Shown: positions 56,015 to 64,000 of the stretch, piece by piece | Layout: the number at the start of each line of letters is the position of its first letter | Position numbering within the stretch: the stretch's first letter is position 1 | Source: Roridomyces roridus | Lineage: Eukaryota; Basidiomycota; Agaricomycetes; Agaricales; Mycenaceae | Length of the DNA: 64,000 bases | Assembly (NCBI GenBank): GCA_029378245.1 | Contig: JARKIF010000002.1 | Span: 3,962,066 to 4,026,065 of the forward strand | Direction: 5' to 3' | Notes under the pieces: model-generated | Databases searched by the model: none | The model's input: only the letters and a program-made list of their open reading frames with translations | Told to the model about the DNA's origin: nothing | Position numbers and translations under genes: made by a program

Positions 56015-59000
56015 ATGGACGATTCGACAGGCGACCCTCCTCCTCCTCCTCCTCCTCCTCCTCCTCCTCCTCATGACGCGAAGAATGGCAGACGCAAATT
56101 CCTCCTGTTTGGGCCCCGACAGACGGAGGAGCCAGACCCACAACCAGAAGACAAACCCAAGGTACCACCGGTGTCTTTCTTCAAATTATTCCGGTATTCC
56201 CGTCTCCTCTGTCCATCGACACCCCTAACAATGACCAGATTCGCGACACGGGGTGAACTCGTTCTGAACTTCCTCGGCCTCATTGCAGCCGGTTCTGCGG
56301 GTACCATCGCGGTTCGTAGTCTACGATGAACCCAATCTACGACTGACTTTGACCTCGCAGCCGCTAATGAGCATCTTTTTCGGCAATCTCACACAAGATT
56401 TTGTCACCTTCACCCTGGCCTTGGCGGAGGCGCAGAGTGGGACACCCGAGGCAGCTGCCGGGCTCTCCGTCGCCGCTGCGCACTTTCGACATTCATCTGG
56501 GAGGAACGCGGGGTACCTGGCGTTGCTTGGTCTGTCTTCTTCCGCTTTGAAGATATCATGAGTGACCGGAATTAGGACTGGGAGAATTCTTCACAACCTA
56601 CCTCTACATGCACACCTGGGTTGTCACCTCGGAGCTCAACGCCAAGCGGATTCGCGAACGGTATCTCCAGGCCGTCCTGCGACAGGATCCCGCGTTCTTC
56701 GATTCCGTCGGGGCAGGCGAGATCGTTACACGTATACAGACGGACACGCGTTAGTAGCAATATTCACCTGCCCGTTCTCGCAGCTTACGTTCTGTAGATC
56801 TCGTGCAACAGGGTATCTCGGAGAAAGTCGCACTCGCAGTCTTTCTTATGGCGAGCTTCTTTTCGGGGTTCATACTCGCTTACATCCGCTCTTGGCGCAT
56901 GGCGCTCGTGCTCTCCACCATGCTTCCGTTCATGTCCCTCATCGGTGGGCTCATGGGCAAGTTCGTGGCCAAGTACACCGAGTAAGCCTGTACCTTTGTC
57001 TTTCCTTCCTTCTCAACGCCTGCCCACAGGGCATCCCTCAAGCACGTGGCAGAGGGGGGAACCCTCGCGGAAGAGGCCATCTCTACCATCCGGACTGCAC
57101 ATGCGTTTGGCACACAGGAGACGCTGGCACGCATGTACGATGCCTTTGTACTGCACGCGCGGCGAGTGGATATGCTCGTGGCGACGTTCACGGGTGGGAT
57201 GATGGGGTTGTTTTATTTCGCTGTTTTCGCAGCATATGCGTTGGGTGCGTCGGGTTGATTCTTCCGTTCATTGCGGGGTGTTGATCGTGTTGCAAGCATT
57301 CTCATATGGAGTTACGTTGGTGAATCGGGGTGAAGGTATGTGGAGATTGGCTACCCGGTTCCCAGACTGAGTACTGTAGTGGATGCGGGAGCGGTGGTCA
57401 CATCATTCATGGCCGTCCTTCAAGGCACTTTTGCACTCGTCATCCTCGGGCCACAGATGCAATGTTCGTGCCATTCTCTCCCATTATTGCATGCTCATCA
57501 TCCCGCAGCAATGGCACTCGCCACTGGCGCCGCCGCGAAGCTCTTCGATACCATCGGCCGAGTGCCGCCATCCATTGATTCAGCAGATCCCGGCGGTGCG
57601 AAACCCAGCCCCGTTTCAGGAGCGCTCACCCTCGAGCACGTGAGCTTCGCGTACCCGACCCGCTCCGAAACGCGTGTCTTGCACGACGTGTCGTTGGAGT
57701 TCCCCGCGGGCACTACGACGGCGCTCGTCGGTGCATCTGGGTCAGGCAAGTCGACGGTATTGGCGCTGGTGGAGCGATTCTACGATCCAGTTCCAAACGA
57801 TGCCGAAGCGGTGGGTGTCATACGGCTGGATGGTATGGACGTCAAGGAGATCAACATCAAGTACCTGCGTGCCCAGATGGGTTACGTTGCGCAGGAGCCG
57901 GTGCTTTTCAATGCTAGCGGTATTTACTTTCCCTCCTCTCCTCCTTCCCCCGTTCTCTCATTCCCCTACGCCAGTGCGCGACAACGTAGCCTACGGTCTC
58001 CTCAACTCCCCGTACTCAGAACTCAGCCCTGAAGACCAATTTACGCGCATCCGTGACGCATGCATCTGCGCCCACGCACACGACTTTGTCTCCAAGCTCC
58101 CGGAAGGGTACGACACACTCGTTGGAGAGCGTGGATTCCTCCTTTCAGGGGGTCAGAAGCAAAGATTGGCCATTGCGAGGGCTATCGTCAAAGATCCGAA
58201 GATTTTGTTGTTGGATGAGGCGACGTCGGCGCTTGATACGGAGAGTGAGGGGATTGTGCAGAGTGCGCTTGATAGGGCGAGGAAAGGTGAGTTCTTCGAT
58301 TCGGATCGAGAGCAGTGGTAACCTCGTGAAGGACGCACTGGGATCGTTATAGCACACCGACTGTCGACAATCAAGGACGCTGATTCGATATATGTCATGG
58401 CGGAGGGTAAGGTTATGCAACACGGCACGCACAACGATCTCCTCGGGGATTCCGCGGGTTTGTATGCGCAGCTCGTCGAAGCGCAGAAGTTGCGGGACGA
58501 CAAGGATGACTCGGTCACATCCGTTTTCGAGTCCTCGACACACCCTGCGGAAGGTACCAAGATAAAAGCGCAAGATTCATCCGAGTCGCTGGAGAGTCTG
58601 GCGAAACAGCAAACCACCAAAGCGGAGGAGGGGCAGGGGACGATTGGATTTTCGACCTCTTTTGGAGGTTGGCCCAGATCAATCGGAGTTCCTGGAGGAA
58701 GTATGCTGTCGGTTCCGTCTTTGCTATACGTGCGTCATTCCTTGCTTCATTTCGATGCAAGTTTTTCATCGGATGACAGTGAGCGGCATGGTGTGTATCT
58801 ACGGGTGTTCATATGCTATAAGCTGATCAATCCTGCACTCAGATATACCCCGCGTATAGTGTTATATACTGTGAGCCTCCTGCAATTCTCTCAGTATCTT
58901 CGTTGACGCAGACGGCCCTTGAAAGCCAAAGGCATCGCGGCGTTCTCCGAACCCGATCCCCATGTCAGTTCTTCGATGTTCAACGTTCAACCGATCTCAC

Positions 59001-61340
59001 GCGTTGTCCCAGACCCGCAGACACCTCGGCGATCGTACGGCGCTTTACATGTTCGTCGTGGCCATCGGTGGAGGGGTATGCATTTCCATGGTAACTAAAT
59101 GTTCGGAATAATCAACCGACGCCGTTGACGGGCTTGCAGCAAAACTACCTCTTCGGATCGGCTGCTGCGTCGTTTACAGGCAAACTCCGATCTCAGCTCT
59201 TCCGTGCGATATTGGGGCAGAAGAGTACGTCTTTCCTTCCTCCATTCCATGCACTTTCCTGAGTAGCGTTCAAAGTCCAGTTCTTCGATGGGAACGAAAA
59301 TAATGTGCGTATTCTTGGTTCTATGAAGATTGATTGATGGACGCAAGTGGAATGTAGACGGGCAGCTTGACGTCGAATCTCAGTGACCATCCACAGAAAG
59401 TCAAGGGTCTCATTGGTATAACGCTCGGCGCGTGAGTTTCCTTCCCTCTCTGCATCTTCGATGCTCATTTCCTCAGAATCATCGAATGTATAGCGACCCT
59501 CACCGCTGGGTGGATCGTAGGACTGTGAGTCATGGATTTCATAGCACAACGAGACTCGTTTTGAATGAATGTAGTATATTCGTTTGGAAACTGGGACTCG
59601 TTTCCATCGGTGCCTAGGACCTCCTTGCCCCATCTATCCATCCGCTCACTGACTGTTTCCAGCCTGCGCCCCAGTCCTCTTCCTCACAGGCTACGTCCGT
59701 CTCCTCGTCATCGTCCTCAAGGACGAAACCAACAAACGCGCATACGCCTCCTCCGCCCTCCTCGCCTGCGAAGCCTCCGCGTCCGCCCGCACCGTCGCCG
59801 CCCTCACCGCGGAGGACCACTGCTGCGCACTCTACAGCGCCAGTCTCCTCCAACCGTTGAACAACGCGAGGAAGGCAGCGCTGTGGAGTGCCCTCCTATT
59901 TGCGCTGTCGCAGACGATTTCGTTTTGGGTTATTTCGTTGGTGATGTGGTATGGAGCTGTGCTAGTTTCGAGGAGGGAGTGTACGACGTTCGAGTTTTTC
60001 ATCACGTTGACGGCGGTGAGTTGAGCTTGATTTTGATTGTGTAATTTAACTAACGAGGGCGATAGGCGACGTTTGGGACTATGAATGCGGGGAATGTCTT
60101 TTCTTTTGCACCAGATCTCTCCATCGCACGCGCAGCCGGAACTTCCATCATCCGGCTACTCGAATCCAGTCCAGGGATACCCATTCCTCACCTTCCTGTA
60201 GGGGCCGAGAAGAGTGCTGAGGAGGAGAAATCCCACTCAACCCCCGCAGGACATCTCAAATTCGACTCGGTGCACTTTAATTACCCCACGCGCCCCGGAA
60301 TCAAAGTCCTCCGTGGGCTGTCGTTCGAGGTGAGGCCTGGGGAGTTTGTCGCGCTGGTTGGGGCCAGCGGGTCCGGGAAGAGCACGGTGTAGGTGCTGAT
60401 TCATTGTAAGAGAGTGTTGTTGACTGCCTTGATTACAGGATTCAGCTCATTGAGAGGTTTTATGAGTGCGGCGGGGGAACGATAAGTGTACGTAGTTGGT
60501 TCTGTGTGCGGCTTACATACTCATCTCTGTGTTTGCAGCTTGACGGCGTTCCCGTGGATACGTTGGATATCCAGGATTATCGCCGCGAGATGGCATTGGT
60601 TTCGCAGGAGCCGACGCTCTACGCTGGAACGGTGCGCCTGGACCTTACCTTGGTTTCATCTGCTAATCCGGAACAAGATCCGATTCAAACATCCTCCTCG
60701 GCGCTATAAAACCCGAGGCCGATGTGTCGCAGCAAGAGTTGGAAGAAGTCTCTCGTGATGCGAATATATTGGAGTTTATACAGTCTTTGCCCGAGTACGT
60801 TACATTTTCTTTTCAGCCCTTGCTGATCTGGACATGCACAGTGGATTCGAGACACAGGTTGGTGGAAGGGATCGCAGCTTAGTGGCGGGCAGAAACGTAC
60901 GCTAGTCCTCTCGGAGATGACTGAGTACTACATGACACTTTTCAGAACGCATCGCAATAGCTCGTGCACTCGTTCGAGATCCTCGAATTCTTCTCCTCGA
61001 CGAGGTAAGTAGCGTGTAATCGAAGAAACGCTGACACCTCTGGCATCTAGGCTACGTCCGCACTCGATTCGGCTTCGGAAAGTGGTCCAGCAGGCCCTCG
61101 ACAACGCCGCTGCAGGCCGCAGCGTCGTCGCTATAGCGCACAGACTTTCGACGATTCAGAACGCGGATCGGATGTGTGTTGAAGTTCAAGTCAAATGCCA
61201 AGTAAACAGCTGCTTAGTTCCAACAGATATTTCATGAAGGACGGGGTGATCAGTGAATCTGGGACACACGATGAGCTGTTGAGGGGGGTGGGGATTATGC
61301 GAGTTTTGTGCGGTTGCAGGCGTTGGAGACAAGGGATTGA
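56015..61340 (+). pseudogene. Full-size ABC transporter, ABCB (multidrug/a-factor exporter) type, with several frame changes
   Basis: ATG at 56015 (MDDSTGDPPPP...). The architecture is TMD1-NBD1-TMD2-NBD2 with many introns. TMD1 landmarks are RGELVLNFLGLIAAGSAGTI, PLMSIFFGNLTQDF and IRERYLQAVLRQDPAFFD. NBD1 has Walker [10 protein letters not shown], a Q-loop VAQEPVLFN, signature LSGGQK, Walker [13 protein letters not shown] and H-loop IAHRLST. NBD2 has [18 protein letters not shown], a signature region SGGQK, ILLLDE and IAHRLSTIQ, ending in TGA at 61340. Apparent single-base losses break the frame near 58635, 60690, 60867 and 61078. Such proteins export lipophilic compounds or lipopeptide pheromone; if the shifts are real this copy is dead. 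Confidence 0.72.
56036..56073 (+). repeat. (CCT)n microsatellite encoding a polyproline run
   Basis: About twelve uninterrupted CCT units lie near the ABC transporter's N-terminus. Being a triplet array, length change would keep frame. Confidence 0.9.
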
Positions 61341-62301
61341 ACGGCTTTGATTGTGATACCTATTATATACAAAAATACCCACTCACTAGGAATTGTTTCG
61401 ATTGCAGATATTCAAGAAGGAGATGATGTTCAACTCTCAACGACTGAAAGCAGCAGGGTCAGCTTTCGGACAGGATGGATATACTTGTACTCACTTTGGG
61501 TTAACGTAGTTTGGGCATTTGATTTTTCGGTCTAGCATGTTTCGCGAGATCTCTCCACAGCACGATTGATCAAGAGACGAATCACCCGCACTATATCCAA
61601 AGCAGCAAGCGTCGGCCATTGCGCCGCGAGCCGAGGAAGAGTGGACCGAGGAGGCGGAATCCGTTCTTCAAGTCTCGTTCGGCCTTTATCTTCGTGTCCA
61701 GCGGCAGTTGTTCGGCACGCACCGGATGAGAAGAGGAAGAGAGCAGGTTACCTGGGCTTTGGCAACATCCAACCCAGCGCCGCTTGGGCGAACACCGTAT
61801 CCGATGGCTCGCCAACATTGGTAGGTGGCGCATCGAAATGGCTTTGACTCACTAGCTATCATCCAGTATTGATGTCGAATCACGGTAAGGACTAATGAAT
61901 CGTACCTGCCTCATCGTCCAAGGCTTCAAACAATTTCGCGTCGCTAACCTCGCTCGCGCGTCGAAGGATATTCTCCTACAAGATGCCAGTTGGGCGTGGA
62001 CGCGGGATGCGGGAACTAGGTCCGTTACCGCTAGAGCGAAGAGATCTTTGGAGAAGGGTCGCACTGAAAGGCCTGTGTAAATCCGTGTACTACTGCAAAA
62101 CGTCGACTTGCCTCATCATCTTCAGAGTGCTCTTTCTCATGTGTCTCCGAATCCGCCTACGAAAAAGGTGAGACCGGGTAAACCGTGAGTGAAGGTGGCG
62201 GACCAAAACATCGGGCAGGCCGCGTTTCAGATCCGAGGCGGTTTCGACGGCAGATTATGGCCTAGTCGTTCCGTTCTGGGTGGCGCACCCTAGGATTAAG
62301 T
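61341..62301. other. Intergenic between the ABC gene and inverted-repeat arm 2
   Basis: Contains short frames (for example 61566-61730 plus, arginine-rich) and possible splice-like sites, but no model closes and no family is recognised. Confidence 0.35.
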
Positions 62302-62616
62302 ATGGGCGATTCTGCATTCTCAACCCTGTTTCCGGATGATGGCAATTTCGCGTGTGAAGTGTGGTAGAATATTATTGAACGTGCGTCGCTTCAAGTTGGA
62401 GGGGATTATCAGCTGCATGGTATCCTCATTCCGAAGGGTCTGATGGACCCGCGTCTCTGGCTCGTCCCCTTGAGGACGCATGAGATGGACAAGTTTTATC
62501 CGAGGCTCGTGGGGCTTTCGCGGAAGATCCGTCGAGGCGAATTGGTGGAGGCGGATCTTGAGCAGCAGATTGATTTTTTGTTGGGGTCGGCGCCGAACCT
62601 TCTTGAAATGCACTAA
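62302..62616 (+). pseudogene. Short coding-like frame with an in-frame stop, unknown family
   Basis: ATG at 62302 reads MGDSAFSTLFPDDGNFACEV, then TAG at 62365-62367, then continues in the same frame with RASLQVGGDYQLHGILIPKG, LMDPRLWLVPLRTHEMDKFY and a helical tail to TAA at 62616. Codon pattern and composition look genuinely coding on both sides of the stop. Not recognised. It lies just inside inverted-repeat arm 2. Confidence 0.35.
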
Positions 62617-62774
62617 ATCTGTGTATGTACGAGTATTTGGGGATCTTGACACCCAGAATAGTTTGAAAGGCATAATCATATTGGTATGTGCATTGTGAGG
62701 GTATCAAGTTCGTAAAATCGTGGTAAAGTAAAGTATCAGAGTCCAATCGCTCTAGTCCGAGTTGTAGAAAATCC

Positions 62775-63743
62775 TCACGCAACATGAAGACGCCAAACAC
62801 CAGGCGTACTTGTAGACGTCAGCCCGCGAAATTCATTACACCCCATCAAATAGTCCACACGTCGGACTCCCGAAGCCTTTTCATGGGCATACCCCCGATG
62901 CCCCTCCAGCCGCCTATAGCGTGCAGCGTAGGCCGACCCCACCCGACGCATGAGCTTTGGCGTGCTGAGTGCCTGAAACTCCGCAGGGGTAATGTGCGTA
63001 CGGAGGCCGTGGTACAAAGACGAGAGGACGTCTGCGACGGTCACGTATCGACGGTTGGATGCGGGGACGGTGAATGACCACTGTTGAATTTCTGGGCCTA
63101 GACTCCATCTAGACTCAACCTGGAGTCACGCCCGATTGAACGGACCTCCAATGTGTTTCACTCCATTCAACCTTTTATCCTAACCTTTTATCCAACCATA
63201 CCTCACATGGTATTGTTTCCACTCTTGCTTATTCACCAACCCTCTAGAGTCCTCATTGGCTAGACACCGCATGGACGGACTCCGCTCCCACATGTAACCT
63301 CCGTGCCTGTTTCAACCACTACAGTATATAAGGTAGTCTACCCTCTGCTGTATTCTATTATCATCTTCAATACATCCTTCCCTCTTCCCTCTTCTCTCAC
63401 AATAACCACGGGAGGTGGGAGCATTGGATCGTGAGTGTTGGTTGTGGAGGGTAGACGGCGGGCTCGGACATGCTCGCAGAGGAGAGTCCATGGTAATGCG
63501 TGGTGACGGACGACGGGTGCAGAGTGAGGTCGTAAGAGAGGAGAGGGGTGCTCCTCTGTGCGAGCAGATTGTGCGCGCAGGCCTTGCCCGCTGAGGGATC
63601 CGTGTAGGACCGACGGGAGCATGAGGTGCTGAAGTGGGGAGATTCGTGAATGCATTGGAAGGTGGCGTGAAGGTTCGTGAAGGGGAATTGTCCGAGGAGT
63701 GGTATGTGTTCTGAGTGGAGAACCGGACGTGCTTCCCTGGCAT
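62775..63743 (-). pseudogene. DUF6699-like gene, second copy, split by a solo LTR
   Basis: The N-terminal part from ATG 63743 (MPGKHVRFSTQNTYHSSDNS) matches the copy at 49360. A shift near 63630 changes the reading to another frame. The domain half is cut between LPW and the C-terminal part by a 323-bp LTR, and it resumes as VADVLSSLYHGLRTHITPAE to VWRLHVA ending at 62775. Both breaks make a normal product impossible. Confidence 0.8.
63082..63404 (+). mobile_element. Solo LTR (Copia-like), 323 bp, with 5-bp target duplication
   Basis: The insert begins TGTTGAATTTCTGGG and ends CTCTCACAATA. It is flanked by ACCAC at 63077-63081 and 63405-63409. The intact gene copy at 49360 lacks it, which proves the boundaries. 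It has AGTATATAAGG near 63322 as a TATA box and a pyrimidine-rich 3' part. TGTTG at the start suggests Copia; the final TA instead of CA is unusual and may be a point change. Confidence 0.78.
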
Positions 63744-64000
63744 GCAGTGGGGTTGCAACGACGGGGGGCGGGAGTGAGTGCTGGGCAGGTATAGAGGAGG
63801 GACATTTAAATACCGTAAGGCAAGTGCTTGTATCGCCTCGGAGACACAGCACAAGAAATTTTCCTTGTACCGTCGTGCGATGTGGGATGATTCCAATCCA
63901 GCCGAAGATCGACAGTACCGCACGCAGAAAGCAGTCGGCCGGAGGACCTAGAAGATGTTTCAAGGGCTCGGCACATTCGGCAGTGGGCTTCGGAGGCCGC

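Larger units (their letters stand above)
62653..64000 (-). repeat. Inverted-repeat arm 2, continues past the window edge
   Basis: Inverse of 49112-50130, interrupted by the solo LTR at 63082-63404. Small differences include an extra CTAGGTC-type stretch near 63945. The arm is still matching at base 64000. Confidence 0.85.

Overview
The window reads as repeat-rich nuclear DNA of a basidiomycete fungus, most likely an Agaricomycete. Genes carry many 45-65 nt introns with GT-AG and some GC-AG ends. Several families typical of that class are present: a KDZ transposase, DUF6534-like and DUF6699-like proteins, F-box and BTB proteins, and a short Zn(II)2Cys6 protein. No species can be named.

Layout. 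1-10.5 kb is a transposon graveyard: two terminal-inverted-repeat (TIR) elements, two hAT-like miniature elements (one nested in a diverged LTR, with a perfect 8-bp target duplication), and a spliced KDZ transposase gene on the minus strand. 10.49-27.68 kb is one Ty3/Gypsy-type LTR retrotransposon of about 17.2 kb. Its two 1.4-kb LTRs differ by roughly 2% by eye, plus one 17-bp indel. Gag, protease and pol lie on the plus strand and are broken by several frame changes. The 6.8 kb between pol and the 3' LTR is filled with minus-strand genes. Two of these rebuild as intact multi-exon reading frames: 7 exons giving 396 aa, and 9 exons giving 554 aa with a perfectly spaced Zn(II)2Cys6 cysteine cluster.

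27.7-36.8 kb holds a two-exon membrane protein gene, a small three-exon gene and decayed sequence. 36.8-42.0 kb holds an eight-exon, 935-aa tyrosine recombinase-like gene (all catalytic positions present, zinc-finger-like cysteine/histidine clusters behind the catalytic part), then a DUF6534-like membrane protein gene on the same strand. 42.7-48.8 kb holds a broken F-box-like gene, a Zn(II)2Cys6 gene, an intact F-box gene and a hAT miniature element 59 bp upstream of it. 49.1-64 kb is a 12.5-kb segment (BTB gene, secreted carboxylesterase, full-size ABC transporter) between two inverted copies of a DUF6699-like gene. The right-hand copy is split by a solo LTR.

The two best candidates for something undescribed are the antisense gene cassette inside the Gypsy element and the tyrosine recombinase gene. 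Exon structures were spliced by hand, and the reading-frame arithmetic closes for the genes where exon coordinates are given. Family names come from motif recognition, not from a database search.
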